DNA of 64,000 nucleotides from Gracilaria gracilis. Taxonomy: Eukaryota; Rhodophyta; Florideophyceae; Gracilariales; Gracilariaceae. The translations under genes were made by a program, and so were the position numbers. Where the stretch lies: positions 1 to 64,000 of the forward strand of contig JARGSG010000207.1 of assembly GCA_030374805.1 (NCBI GenBank), read 5' to 3'. Of the stretch, positions 34,623 through 45,211 are shown one piece after another; positions within the stretch are counted from its first letter, which is position 1, and each line of letters opens with the position of its first letter. The notes under the pieces were generated by a model, which saw nothing but the letters and a program-made list of their open reading frames with translations, was not told where the DNA came from and did no database searches.

Positions 34623-35303
34623 TGTGTAGCTAGCACAGATTGTATGCTGGACAGTATGCACAGTTATGTACGTGGACATGTTGAACACATTGATGCAACT
34701 TGGTGCACTATGGTGATGAGTCAGGTACAGTCATGAGGATTACACGAACACTGTGATAACATGTTGTGGAACTTATGGCATTGAGTGAATTTGTGGTTAC
34801 GTGGTACTTGGTGAGCTAGAGCACACACATATTGGAGTGGTGTACGGATTACAGTGTATTGGCACAATGTGAATTTGTGCATGGTCATTGTTATGTGTAG
34901 GCACGTAACTTGTTAAGTAGGCACGTAACTTGTTGAGTAGGCACGTAACTTGTTGTGCACTGTTGTGCACTGCTGTGCACTGTTGTGCACTGTTGTGCAC
35001 TGTTGTGCACTGTTGTGCACTGTTGTGCACTGTTGTTCCTTGTTGGTTGTAAGCTGTCATGAATTGTGGCAGTGTTACCATGTTATGTCAGATGATGCTT
35101 GGTAGTACTGAGTGTCCCTGCTTAGTGGCTTTGGGTTTACTCCGAGTAGAAGTGAGCGGTAGTGCGCCGACGTAGTCCTATATAAGTTGTGACAGAAGCA
35201 CCTCCAAGTAAATCCGAGCATGAGCTGGCGAACTTCCTTTGCATATCCCCACCTTCCCTTTGCATCAACCTTTCCTTCCCATTTATAACCTCCAGCAACC
35301 GCA
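34623..35303 (+). repeat. C-family solo LTR (related to D LTR)
   Basis: Plus-sense LTR of about 681 bp, from TGTGTAGCTAGC to AACCGCA. It shares with the D LTR the TATA region, the segment around 35040-35300 and the position of a 10-bp minisatellite, but the rest has diverged. No primer site follows, so it is solo or a remnant. The left end may be truncated by the Copia B insertion, so the start is approximate. Confidence 0.7.
34898..35030. repeat. Two minisatellites inside the C-family LTR
   Basis: Three copies of a 20-mer beginning GTAGGCACGTAACTTGTT are followed at 34951-35030 by eight copies of TGTTGTGCAC containing the palindrome GTGCAC. The D LTR has a different 10-mer around TGTACA at the same place. 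Confidence 0.85.
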
Positions 35304-35305
35304 CA

Positions 35306-36336
35306 TGAAGAAACCATTCGCGCCATCCATCACTCCAACGCCACCAAAGATTGGAACATCCTTTCCACCAACCCCTCTATCACTTCCTCCACTCCTGCCA
35401 TCGCCTCTCTCATCCAATCCCGCCAACCCGGTTTGGTCCGTGATGGAAAACTCATCTCATTCGCTGATCTCATCACCGTCCACCAATTCCTCCACTCTAA
35501 TCCTCATTTCAATCCCAAATCTCTACAAGACCTCTTCCCCACCGACACTCTCTCCATCCTCCAACAGATTGGAAACCCCGCCCTCCCTTCATTCATCACC
35601 CTTTCTCTCGAAGTCCTAGAACTCTCAAAGAACCTTCCCCCCCACTCTCCATCGCACCCGGATCACCGTAGTCAACTCCGCTTACGTCGCCGGCGGTTAT
35701 GTCCCATCACTCGACCACTACATTGAAGAGCGGAACGAGCTCGCGCTCCAGGATCTTCCAGATCCACTCATCCAACGAATATTTGCCGCCCCGTTCTTCG
35801 GTCCTTCTAAATCCCCAAAGTTCTCTCACGTCCTCGTCGCAGGCATCAGCTCCTCCAACTCCACCCCCATCGTCTGGGTCTGCAAAGTCATCTCTCTTCT
35901 TCGATTCACCCTTCCTTCTCCCACTCCACCTTCCAAGGATTTCGCCTTCGTGCCGTTCATGGAGCTCGTCCCACCAAGGGACGAAGTCGATGTCACCCTC
36001 AACTGCGTATGCCTCCGATGTGCAACAGACGACGAACATAACCACACCGCCCATCCAGTTCCCATCTTCACCCACTCCACATCCGACAACGTTTCTCCAT
36101 GGTTTGGACTCATTCATTTCTCTTCTATCCTTGGCTCCGTTCATGTTATCCGCCAGAACTACCTCGCACCCCCTTCAATTCCCGCCTCCATTAGCGTTTC
36201 CATAGATTCTACCTCAACAGATTCTACCGGGACCCCACCTCCAGGCCCTACCTCCCACCCCCGCATATCACTCATTCCATACGATTTTCATAAACCAATT
36301 ACTACCACCCTCTTCCACAGGAAAGATTGGAGATAG
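35306..36336 (+). pseudogene. Unrecognised gene remnant, plus strand
   Basis: Two protein-like stretches in different frames. About 35306-35650 contains LVRDGKLISFADLITVHQFL. About 35640-36336 contains SLDHYIEERNELALQDLPDP, a likely beta-rich domain with WFGLIHFSSILGSVHVIRQN, and ends KDWR. They need one shift to be a single product. It begins right after the C LTR, so its 5' end may be lost. I do not recognise the family. The C-terminal layout recalls the end of some large eukaryotic transposase proteins, but no catalytic motif is visible. Confidence 0.45.
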
Positions 36337-36512
36337 GTATGGGATGAAGAAGATATACCACCTCTTCATCATCCCACAGCTATCTCCACTCCTCCCACTC
36401 TTATTTACCCTACCCTCTCCCCTTCCCTTTCTCTGCCCCATCCCTATCCTCTCCCCAGTGCCCAACCAAACGACTGACACTCGGCTCCTCTGGTGCCGAC
36501 CACGGCACGCAG

Positions 36513-37806
36513 CTATGTAGCAATCAAGAACCGCTCCAAGTCTCCCGTAAAATTCGCCATAAAGTATTCCTCCCTCACCGCTAGATATACCTTCTCTCTC
36601 GATGGAATCCACAGCCCAACCGTCGCAGTTCTCTCCGAATTTCCGGACACACACCTCGGATCCCCTTCTGAAAACCCATTGTTCTCAAATTCTTCGCCGT
36701 GCTCGTCCCCCACCAATTCCCATGCCACCTTCAATATACCCTCCACTACCCTCGGCCGATATCTCCCATACACTGTAGAAAACAAGAGCTGCCTTTGTCC
36801 TCCACGTCCCACACCCTCGTTCATCCTTTTCACAACACACCCAATCCACGCATCAAGTCTGGCGAGGCGCATCACCGTCCCATCCACGTAATGCTTTTCC
36901 CCATTACATTTGGTCTCCACTGCGTATCCCATGTACTCATCCAACACTGCCACCGCCATTCCGTTCTGAAATACTTGTCTTCATCATCACAGCTCCACTG
37001 CGGAGCATGCACAGTTGACCCAGAGTACGCAAGATCTTCGAAACGACTCATTCTCCACGCACACAACTTGTTCATCCCATCTTCTTCACTTTCCATAAGC
37101 TTCTCGCGAGCCTGGTCCATCTGCTTCGTCAACTCCTCACCAAGTTCCGTCCCCTCTCTAGGCTTCGCCCTCTTCGCAATCAAATCATATCCCAGTAAAG
37201 AAAATAATCTGTCCCGAGCAGCCCGCTTTCGGAACCCAATCACACCGCTCATCGTCTGCTTCATTCGCTGCTTCAGACACTTGTCCGCGCTTACATTCTC
37301 CACGCACTCTGGTTTCCTCCCCGCTTCCCTTATCGTCTCCCACGTCTCTCCCATTATTTCTTTCTCGACCACATACTTCAACAACACATCACTTCCACCC
37401 TCTGTCCATGGTGTGTACGCCCTCATCTCGTATGCAACCTGAATTGAGCACCTAGGCTCTATGTCCTTTTCCACAACTACAAACATGCTCCCCTGTCTAC
37501 TTTCTCCCATCGTCTCAATCCTGTTCTTCCAGCTTCTACCAACGTTTTCCGTGTCAAAACAAAGTTCAGACGCCTCCAACTTCGCATAATGAAGAATCCT
37601 ATCATACACAGCCCTTGCGAATCCATAAAAACATTCTTCCACTCCAATATCATACTTTCGACGTCCTCTCACCTTCTTTCCTCCACCACCTCGCTTTCTC
37701 CCCCTTCACTGCGTCCCGAAGACTTTTGATCAACACATTTTGCCGTTTATTTTCCTCCCTCATCCGTGCCAGCTCTTCCTGAGTCAGCTTCAAACTCACC
37801 ATCAAT
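36513..37806 (-). pseudogene. Unrecognised gene, minus strand, with N-terminal coiled coil
   Basis: From the ATG near 37803 a frame starts MVSLKLTQEELARMREENKR, a likely coiled coil. From about 37672 to 36872 another frame gives a 266-residue protein-like stretch (YDIGVEECFYGFARAVYDRI, later EELTKQMDQAREKLMESEED). From 36959 to 36513 a third frame continues with a compact domain (RLARLDAWIGCVVKRMNEG). The three overlap end to end and probably represent one gene with two frame changes or introns. No known family is recognised. Confidence 0.45.
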
Positions 37807-37808
37807 GT

Positions 37809-38615
37809 TTAGTGATCTTCCTTCATATTTCCAAACTGTCCCTTCAGTGAATTCACCCTCTGCACGAGTGCAGACCGTGGCAATACGCTTAAGTACTCCT
37901 CATTCCCTTCCCGTTCCCTTGTAGATCCCCATTCATCTCCTCGAATTCTACCTTCGCTTTCTACACGACCGCCGTCACTTTCGTCTCCCACATCCTTCGG
38001 AAGTGAAACGGTGTTGCGCCTTACACGCATCCCTTGGGGTGTTAGTGGCGCCGTCTCCACGACATTCAATTCCCCACGCCGTTCTGTTTGTACGTCGTCC
38101 TTCCCTTCGAAATCCCTCCCAACCACTGCTGCTGTCCCTCCGACAATTTCCTTGGTTGATCCACTACTTCTACGTCGTACGACTCTCCCGTCCGCATGTT
38201 CTCGTCGCTTATCTCCCCCCTTTTCCACAACTTCAACACCCACCAATCCATGAACCACACTCCCTATTCTTCTCTCACTACCCTCCCCTGTTTCACGTTC
38301 TGCCATTCGCCGCACACTCCCCACTCCTTCTTTCTCCAGGTTCGCATTCTTATGCTCGAAACCAATGCTTTCTTTCTCTAGCACTCTATTTGGCGTCACA
38401 ACAACCAAACTCTCCACTCCTCGCGTCCTCACCGGGTGACCACACCTTACTCTCTCTTTTTCTCCTTCCATTCCTTCGGGTACCGCAGCCTTAGGCACTT
38501 TATCACCGCTAGTTTCCTTTCTTCCGCGAAGACCCCCACAACCTAATATGGTACTACTCCTTGCTATCGTTCTTCTTTCGACACTCGTACGAAGCTCTTT
38601 ACCCTTCACTATCAT
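37809..38615 (-). CDS. Hypothetical basic, low-complexity protein
   Basis: A 268-residue frame rich in R, E, G and V, ending SALVQRVNSLKGQFGNMKEDH. It lies directly upstream of the coiled-coil gene and may be its disordered N-terminal part. There is no recognisable domain; it could be non-coding. Confidence 0.3.
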   Translation of the reverse strand: MIVKGKELRTSVERRTIARSSTILGCGGLRGRKETSGDKVPKAAVPEGMEGEKERVRCGHPVRTRGVESLVVVTPNRVLEKESIGFEHKNANLEKEGVGSVRRMAERETGEGSERRIGSVVHGLVGVEVVEKGGDKRREHADGRVVRRRSSGSTKEIVGGTAAVVGRDFEGKDDVQTERRGELNVVETAPLTPQGMRVRRNTVSLPKDVGDESDGGRVESEGRIRGDEWGSTREREGNEEYLSVLPRSALVQRVNSLKGQFGNMKEDH

Positions 38616-39265
38616 ATCCCCGCTATCGCTCTCCTCCGAAACTTGCGCAGTCTCTGCGCCTCTTCGCAGACGACGCGACGACCATCTCTCTCCCGACCAC
38701 AGCGCGGTATTTTCTTCGGCATACCTCGCTGCGCCCCTATGATTTTCTTGGGACTAACGTCTTGATCTCGTGCGTTCGCAATAGGTTTCGTCACCACAAT
38801 GCTTACCGTTCGCTCCGTTCGCTCCGTTCGCTCCGTTCGCTCCGATGGTCCGGCCCCGACGCTCCTCGCCGCACCGACGCTCCTCGCCGCACCGACGTTC
38901 CTCGCAGAACCGTCGCTCCTCGCCGCACCGTCGCTCCTCGCCGCACCGTCGCTCCTCGCCGCACCGTCGCTCTTCGCCGCACCGTCGCTCTTCGCCGCAC
39001 CGTCGCTCCTCGCCGCACCGTCGCTCCTCGCCTCACTTTTCCTCCCCTTCCCACGTAAACCACTCTGAGGCGCACGCGTACTACGAGCGGTGCGAACTTC
39101 GCCACTTACCGTCTCGCCACGCCTTCGGCTCTTTGACGCGCGACCGCTAACCTCCTCCGCATTCACACCCCTCGTCTTACATTTCGTCATATACAATCCG
39201 AACGGTTCCTCGCGGTTGACGCTAGGCTCACGACGTCTTAGCGGCTGACCGTGATCGAAGGTCAC
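38612..39265 (-). CDS. Hypothetical repeat protein encoded by a 15-bp minisatellite
   Basis: A 217-residue frame with about a dozen SDGAAR-type pentamers and repeated ERT units, from the minisatellites at 38806-39040. Because both minisatellite periods are multiples of three, all frames stay open here, so coding status is doubtful. Confidence 0.3.
   Translation of the reverse strand: MTFDHGQPLRRREPSVNREEPFGLYMTKCKTRGVNAEEVSGRASKSRRRGETVSGEVRTARSTRAPQSGLRGKGRKSEARSDGAARSDGAAKSDGAAKSDGAARSDGAARSDGAARSDGSARNVGAARSVGAARSVGAGPSERTERTERTERTVSIVVTKPIANARDQDVSPKKIIGAQRGMPKKIPRCGRERDGRRVVCEEAQRLRKFRRRAIAGI
38806..39040. repeat. Two adjacent minisatellites (9-bp and 15-bp)
   Basis: About four copies of CCGTTCGCT (38806-38843), then about a dozen copies of the 15-mer GCTCCTCGCCGCACC with small variants. 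Confidence 0.85.
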
Positions 39266-39646
39266 TGGAATCGGAACTGCTCTGCTCTCGACGTGTTTGG
39301 CACTCGCCGTGATCGAACGTCACCGATCGAATGCACTCCCCCAATCGAGGGCAGTGTGGTGGAAATCACCGAGTGCGGTTTTTTATTTCCCGATTCCGAA
39401 ACGATAAATTTACACCGAAATCTCCATTTCTGAATAGTTCTCATAATGTTAAAAAACGTACAAGGTTTCGAATCATATTCGATGCCCTTCACTGTTTTTT
39501 ATGTATATACGTACTTCCATCTTGCACTTGAGCTAAATTGTTTTGTTTCTAATTCGTGCTCAACGGCGAAGTTGGAATGCAATAAGTGCCACTTCATTAT
39601 CGAGGTTTAGGGTGTTGTTTTACATGTAACTAATTTACTACATGTT
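39266..39646. other. Intergenic stretch
   Basis: No gene seen. It contains repeated GTGATCGAA-GTCAC fragments (39250-39330) and AT-rich sequence near the 3' end of the SET gene. Confidence 0.5.
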
Positions 39647-40279
39647 CTAATCGATTACTGTAATAGGATTTGCCGATGTACCCCAGCTATACTCTACTCC
39701 ATAATCCGCGAACAACTCCTCTCCCACTTCCAGTTTCCGAAGTGCTCGCACCGCAAGCATTTGGTGTTCTCGTAGTTGATGCGGGGTGCGTCCTGTATTT
39801 GGAGTTCGAATGACCCGCACATTTGCAGTCTTTCGTTTCGTCACACCATCCGCAACTGCATCAATGTACTTATCGCCTTCCATATATTTGGGATCGTTAA
39901 TCGTTCCACCCAATGAAAAAGGGGCGGGGACAATCCATACAGGTATTAAACTTACTCCCTGTCTTCTTTCTGGGAGGTTATGAAATATATTGCAGCGGAC
40001 TTTAAACTCCATCGCATACTTCCGAAAGCGTTCGGAAGTGGCTCCCAATAAACCTTCACCATATTTCTTGTGTACCTCTTTTCTCTTCGTTAGGTCATGG
40101 TACACCAGTGTTCCATATAAGTAACATATGCCTTCATTTTCCATGAATCGGCGTGTACTGAACACCCACACTCCTGCGCCAGAGTGGCGAATTGTCGACT
40201 TCCCGATACGACAACCGCACATCGTCGCTTCCAGTGCCAACATTGCATTGCAATACAGAAGCCCCATCTTCCCTTGCAA
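39647..40279 (-). CDS. SET domain (protein lysine methyltransferase-like) part of a methyltransferase-SET gene
   Basis: SET domains methylate protein lysines with S-adenosylmethionine. Seen here: STIRHSGAGVWVFSTRRF and ENEGICYLYGTLV (SET-N, with the G.GV and GE.I.YG-like pattern), SLGGTINDPKY with NVRVIRT (in place of the usual NHSC.PN), and VRALRKLEVGEELFADYGVEY (the GEEL..DYG motif). The canonical NHS is replaced by IND, as in some divergent SET proteins. It is in the same frame as the methyltransferase part at 40292-40735, separated by a single TAA, so the two may have been one polypeptide. The stop is TAG at 39647. Substrate unknown; chromatin is the obvious guess. Confidence 0.75.
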   Translation of the reverse strand: MQGKMGLLYCNAMLALEATMCGCRIGKSTIRHSGAGVWVFSTRRFMENEGICYLYGTLVYHDLTKRKEVHKKYGEGLLGATSERFRKYAMEFKVRCNIFHNLPERRQGVSLIPVWIVPAPFSLGGTINDPKYMEGDKYIDAVADGVTKRKTANVRVIRTPNTGRTPHQLREHQMLAVRALRKLEVGEELFADYGVEYSWGTSANPITVID

Positions 40280-40291
40280 AGTTTTCGGCCA

Positions 40292-43257
40292 TTAGTAAAG
40301 GGCCTTACGCCTACCAGTCGTGACCAAGCTCTCATCCCACCACATTGACGCAAGAAAGTCCACAATATACGTAGGAAACTTTTGATACTGGGGGTAGCCG
40401 GATGGAGCCTTCCATGATCTCGATGGGCGGACATTCCACTTCGGAAATAAGTTCAACACCCTAATCATAGCATTCCGAACTTCCTGCGTTACCTGGATAT
40501 CCGTCTCATTTTCCAGCACGCACAATGAGAATTGAATAATTGCAGCGTGCCTAGCATGAGCAAAGCAGTCAGGATCCGGCTCACACCCGATGAACCTACG
40601 ATGCTGTTGTAACTCCATGCATTCCATTGCTGTCGAAAACGTCCCCGCAAACAAGTCGACCACAATATCCCCAGCCTGGGAAAACCGATTGATTGGCTCC
40701 TCTAACAATGCTCTAGGTTTCTGTTCGGACCTCACCTTTTGTAAAACGTAGCCCCCACCTTCCTTCTTTCTCTTCCACTAAAGAGTCTCCCCATTAGACA
40801 TGGGGGGGTACCTGGTTAATGACACTGTGGTACCCCAGGTACCTCGACTGCACGAAATTGAAGTTCTCATAGTTCAACATCACATGCTGCTGCGCGTAGC
40901 TGAGACCATTTCGAACTCCATGTACAGCATACTCCATTGCAGGGAAAAGAGAGCACGACCTACGTCCAGGGTTACGCATCGGGTTGCCTTGCGACCGTAC
41001 AAAGTGCATTGGACCTGGTCCACAACAAATGAACGCCTTGGTACTCCGTTTTCGTCTTTTGCCCCAATGGCAGAAAGTTTATCTCTCCATTGCTGGACCT
41101 GCTCGAAAGCACTAAAGATCACGAAATGGCCCCCAGGACGTAGCAGTCTTGATAGAAGCTTTGCAGCCTTCTTCATGTCCTGAGAGCTCAGTACATCGTA
41201 CCAGCTGTTGTTTAGGTTCTTGTTCCCTCGGATGTTGTACGGAGGGTCCATGAGAACCAGTTGAACGTTTCCTAACGGAGACACACCATCTCTGCGCAAC
41301 GTCTCGTCCATCTCTACCATATCCTCAAACCCGCAATTGTACAAGCGAAAGTGCTTCTTCATCTCCTCCTCACAACTTCGGAAAGCCATTTTGTCATCCA
41401 ACGACGCAATGGATGGTGGAGGTATTACGCCTACCCCGGACGCTTCGTCACCATTACTTCCTTTCCCAATGTCGGCCACTATGTTCGTATCACCATCTCC
41501 TTCTTCGCCTCTCCCCTCCTTCGGCTCCGCTGGTTTCCCAATTTCCTCCACCTTCTCCACATCATCTTCAATTTGTATGGCAGGTTCGGGTTTGGATATC
41601 GGCGTTACCCCCATCCCAGGGACGTTCACTGATTCTTTCAGTTTCAACGGGCTTATGGCCGCCATGACGGAGGACAGAAGCGAATTCGAGAAACTACCGA
41701 ATCTCTGAGCAAACGCCCGTGATGGGTCTCTGGTAAACGTCTTCAGACCTGTCCATCGTCCTGGTTCGAAAATTGAGAAGTACTGCTCATTCAGAATAAC
41801 CTTGTTGAGGTCCGAAATGAACTCCATCGCAAGCATTCGGAGGGCAGCATCGATGTCTTGCGGTAAATTCTTTGCCCACGCGATGACCTCTGTTTCAATA
41901 ACAGTTTCACATTTGCTCGGTAGCAAGCGATGGTCGTTATCCCGGTGGAAGAACCCCTCTGCCCTCGTCTCAATCGCTTGAAACTCATTTCGTCGTACAT
42001 GACTCGGATGAATGGAAGAACCGTGACCTCCACGGTAGGGAATCCCAGGAATTGAGAGAAACAATCCCATGCCTTCGTTATGAGCTGCACACCAAAGCCA
42101 ACACGCTGAGCTTGGAGTTTGTTTGATATTTGGACATTCATAAAAGGTGTGGGATATCCCTTGTCTCCTCTTTTCCTCTTCTGGCCTACAACTCTTTTTT
42201 CCATGGAAACTTTCTGAATGAGCGAGAGGAAGAGAATCTTTTGAAAATGTGTGTCAACGGTTGTGGCGAACGGGGGGACCACCCCTCCAACTCGCTTAGG
42301 AGGTATAGTCATAGACTTGCAAAACTCGGTCAAAGTCACATTCTTCGGTATTCCTTTAAAGTTCACCTCCGAGCTGAAATTGATAATATGTGTACAACGG
42401 GAATAGGAAGCCCCCGGGATGCGGGTGGAAACTTGCCTCGGCAAGACGCGTTCGCAAAATTCCGTGTGCGGCAAATGGGAAATACCCACCCGTTCTTCGG
42501 TTGCGAAAGGTTTGGCACCGAATGATGGGTATGCGATGGTACTTCATTGACTTCCCATCGAACCCTGTGAATGGACGTGATGTACTTGGACACGAGTACT
42601 GGAAGTACGGAAGACTGAAAGTACTACTCGGAATGGAAGATTGGTCACCTGGAGAGAGGCAGGAGGCGACCGAAATACTAGGGGTACTGGAAGAAGCACA
42701 GTTGTAAATCTGTGCTATAAGTAGTAAGAATGAATGCATTGGTTCGTAACTGACCAAGTTAGTTTACACCTTGACAGTGTTACCCTGCTGCTCTTCATGG
42801 GACATTGGGAACACTATAAATATAACTGTAATTGATTGAGAAAAAGAAATCGGTATAATCATTCCAGAAGTCCCTTACACGCCAGTTCCTATCACCGTCC
42901 AAAATGTCCAATAACCTCGTTGAGAGGTATAGCTGTCGATAAGACCCCTTGAGAGATACGACCAGTATTTCACTGTCAGTAAACGTCGGATGTCCTGAAC
43001 CCACAAGAATATAGAAGTAATTCTTGGCCAGCGGTAGTACGTTGCGATTCTTGATAACGTAATCAACGAACTCGCTCTGTCCCACCTTCCTTGGCCGGTC
43101 TTCATCTCGCATTGTCGACGCGTAATGATCGCGGATTGCGAGGCATACTGTGACAAGCTCATCCCCGGAGCCAAACAGTTTTCCAACCTTCATATTGGGG
43201 CTTGACGGTGCCGGTGACGTAGACCTCGATGAACTATGTGGAGCCATTTTATGCATG
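40292..43257 (-). pseudogene. Beta-class DNA methyltransferase gene, divergent from ParB-like gene, decayed
   Basis: Enzymes of this kind add a methyl group to adenine N6 or cytosine N4. The catalytic box LVLMDPPYNIRGNKN is at about 41230-41265, followed by LLRPGGHFVIFSAFEQ. An NPGRRSCSLFPAMEYAVH segment follows, then RALLEEPINRFSQAGDIVVDLFAGTFST (40600-40720), the SAM-binding motif I after the catalytic motif, an order typical of the beta class. The second Gly of FxGxG appears as Phe. The N-terminal ~140 codons (43257-42850, from MHKMAPHS) and a long middle region (42489-42000) are of unknown fold. The gene has a 329-bp retroposon insertion, about three or four frame changes and one in-frame stop, so it is a pseudogene or suffers from indel errors. 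Eukaryotic MT-A70 enzymes have DPPW, so DPPYN suggests a bacterial or phage origin. Confidence 0.75.
42521..42849 (+). mobile_element. 329-bp retroposon, copy 2, inserted in the methyltransferase gene
   Basis: Second copy of the element at 19881, in antisense to the host gene. Both copies start at the same base (…CGAATGATGGG) and end in ATTGATTGA plus an A-rich tail. The 59-codon frame ending GVLEEAQL is preserved in both. Confidence 0.78.
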
Positions 43258-43604
43258 CACGGGAAGAGGATGCATCGAAGGGTTATGATTCGAATTTTCG
43301 GAGCGGACGGGAGATGGTAGCGGACGGAAGATGGCAGCGGAGGGGAGGAAACAGCGCACGAGAGACTGCAGCGGGCGGGGGATAACTGCCGACGAGATAT
43401 GAAAGTGCACGGGAGACGGAAGCGGGAGGGAGTGGATAGCAACGATACAGCACGAACCAGGTTCTTTCAACACGACAGGGAGATGTACAAGATGCCTGAG
43501 ATGCACGTGAACCCGTAAAGAGGTGTCAGGGAAAGCGGCGACACTCGAGGGATACAAAACTTGGTGATTGCAAACATATATGCGAAGTTATAGGGAACGG
43601 CTGT

Positions 43605-43682
43605 TAGGACAGCGGACCGGGGTGTCGTGGCGCTTCATCAGTGCACTGATGAAGTGCCAAGACCCCTCGGTCCGCTGTCCTA
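43605..43682. repeat. Long palindrome P1 (78 bp)
   Basis: TAGGACAGCGGACCG pairs with CGGTCCGCTGTCCTA at the ends; the arms continue through GTCGTGGCGCTTCATCAG to a centre at GTGCAC, with about four mismatches. It would form a hairpin of nearly 39 bp. Confidence 0.9.
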
Positions 43683-43714
43683 CCAAAAAAATATTTTATT
43701 TTCCATATTTTTCA

Positions 43715-43800
43715 ACGACAGCCTGAGAGAGCGAACCGGGGTGTCGTGGCGCTTCATCGGTGCACCGGTGAAGCGCCACGACACCCCGTTCCGCTGTCCC
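43715..43800. repeat. Long palindrome P2
   Basis: Core 43734-43790 is almost perfect (AACCGGGGTGTCGTGGCGCT and its complement around GGTGCACC). The left outer arm (43715-43733) is disturbed relative to P1 and P3. Confidence 0.85.
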
Positions 43801-43972
43801 AACGCGCCGTGAGTGATCAAGCTGGGGCCATTGGCACACGTAAAACCGCCAACGGGCCATAAGCGGTGAAATTCGCCCGCTGTCAACGCGCCGTGTGTGA
43901 TGAAACTGGGGTGCTAGCATACGTGGCACTGCCGTCCAGCCGCCCGTTTCGAAAAAAATCAAAAATATTATT

Positions 43973-44053
43973 TTTGGGACAGAGGACCCGGGTATCGTGG
44001 CCCTTCATCGGTGCACCGATGAAGCGCCACGACATTCCGGTCCGCTGTCCCAA
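43973..44053. repeat. Long palindrome P3 (81 bp)
   Basis: TTTGGGACAG pairs with CTGTCCCAAA at the outside, then the same GGACC and CTTCATCGGTGCACCGATGAAG core, with a few mismatches. P1-P3 look like copies of one foldback element with ends GGGACAGCGGACC. Confidence 0.88.
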
Positions 44054-44125
44054 AGTGAAATTAGTGCACCACAAATTTTATTTATTTCTTTATTGCTCAA
44101 ACACTGTTGTACAAGTGTACTATAG

Positions 44126-45169
44126 ATGTTAGTAGCTTCATGTAGATTTGTAAACGTCCCACGAGTACGTGCGAGGTTGAAGATGGATATCCAGATGATT
44201 GAAATCCCGAAGAAGACAGTTCGAAGTGTGAATCTGGGACACAAGGAGGCGACGATGATGAAATGTCGCAACTTTGGGTGGCTCCCGTCTGCAGGTTTGA
44301 TTGCTGTGGCATCTCTACGGGAGTATGCTGTGAATGAAATAGTTGTTGATGGGAGAATTGTTGTGCCCGTGACCCTCATAGACGGATATCACAGAATTCT
44401 TGTGCTACAAGACTTGCATGGGGAAGGCGGGAAGTGGGTGGATACAGTCCGTTCTTTGGATGTTGTGCTGTGGGGAAGAAAGGATGGGAAGGCCATCATA
44501 ATGAACGAGGTACTAGGACTCGGCAATTTTCTGAACGAGATGAGTACGAATGTGCTGAGGATGTCGTTTGCAGACAAAATTCATAGCACGGTATCTTTTG
44601 TGCAGGACGTCGTAGACGAGTCACATGTGGATGTGAAGAGCATTACTTTGAAGCAGTTAGCTGGTGCTTTGAAGAGAAATGAGGCTATCGGAGACTACAG
44701 CGTGCGTCACTTGACTCGTTACGCGACATTGGCTCTGAAGTTTGTGGAATGTGAGGGGCTTTTGGAGTTCTTAGAGAAGGTGTGTGAGGAGGGTGCAGCT
44801 CTCACGTTGACGCATGTCTCGAGTGACCTCCTGATGGGTCTCACCGATGGGCAGTTTCGATTTGTCGTACGTTGCTTGCAATGGTATGTGGAACTGAGGT
44901 TGTCTTCTTCTACGAGAACCGGTCGTCTTGAAGACATGAGGAAGCACTTCTTTCAATGTGCCATAGGTATGTACAGCCTATGTAATGTCACTGCGAAGAA
45001 GAAGGAGATTAGTGTTGTAGAATTATTGCAGACAGTATTCAACTTAGGAGGAAAACATGTGTCTGTGATCGAATATCTGGGTATGCGGACAGCAAAAATA
45101 GAGCTTGGCGGTACGAGACGTTCATGGGACGGGATGATGTCTAGAAGGGTGAAGACCGCCGGTAACTAG
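44126..45169 (+). CDS. ParB-like (ParB/Srx fold) domain protein, copy 1
   Basis: A 347-residue frame; the start could also be the second Met at 44183 (MDIQMIEIPKK). Residues ~35-100 carry a ParB-like domain: LIAVASLREY, a short linker, then VPVTLIDGYHRILVLQDL with the DGxHR signature at ~86-90. ParB-fold domains bind DNA or hydrolyse nucleotides. In bacteria and phages they often accompany DNA methyltransferases. The remainder is helical and unrecognised. After the TAG the same frame stays open into the acidic dioxygenase gene, so both may be one product if the stop is read through or recent. It is divergent from the methyltransferase-SET gene. A second copy at 63028-64000 is about 97% identical. 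Confidence 0.75.
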   Translation: MLVASCRFVNVPRVRARLKMDIQMIEIPKKTVRSVNLGHKEATMMKCRNFGWLPSAGLIAVASLREYAVNEIVVDGRIVVPVTLIDGYHRILVLQDLHGEGGKWVDTVRSLDVVLWGRKDGKAIIMNEVLGLGNFLNEMSTNVLRMSFADKIHSTVSFVQDVVDESHVDVKSITLKQLAGALKRNEAIGDYSVRHLTRYATLALKFVECEGLLEFLEKVCEEGAALTLTHVSSDLLMGLTDGQFRFVVRCLQWYVELRLSSSTRTGRLEDMRKHFFQCAIGMYSLCNVTAKKKEISVVELLQTVFNLGGKHVSVIEYLGMRTAKIELGGTRRSWDGMMSRRVKTAGN

Positions 45170-45211
45170 CTTCAAGAAGTTTTCAAAGTATCGCTTCAAA
45201 CGTCAGAGGAG

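Larger units (their letters stand above)
43258..44125. promoter_or_regulatory. Bidirectional intergenic region with three long palindromes
   Basis: Lies between the divergent methyltransferase-SET and ParB-like genes and probably holds both promoters. It carries three related palindromes (listed separately), separated by AT-rich runs, and two copies of AACGCGCCGTGNGTGAT (43801 and 43888). No TATA box stands out. Confidence 0.5.

Noticed and set aside
34623-35303. Target duplication for the C-family LTR
   Set aside because: The left neighbour is the Copia B LTR with no spare host base, so no duplication can be tested.
35640-36336. KDZ/Plavaka-type transposase C-terminus
   Set aside because: The resemblance is only to the general layout (a WFGLIHF-like segment). 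No catalytic residues or terminal repeats support it.
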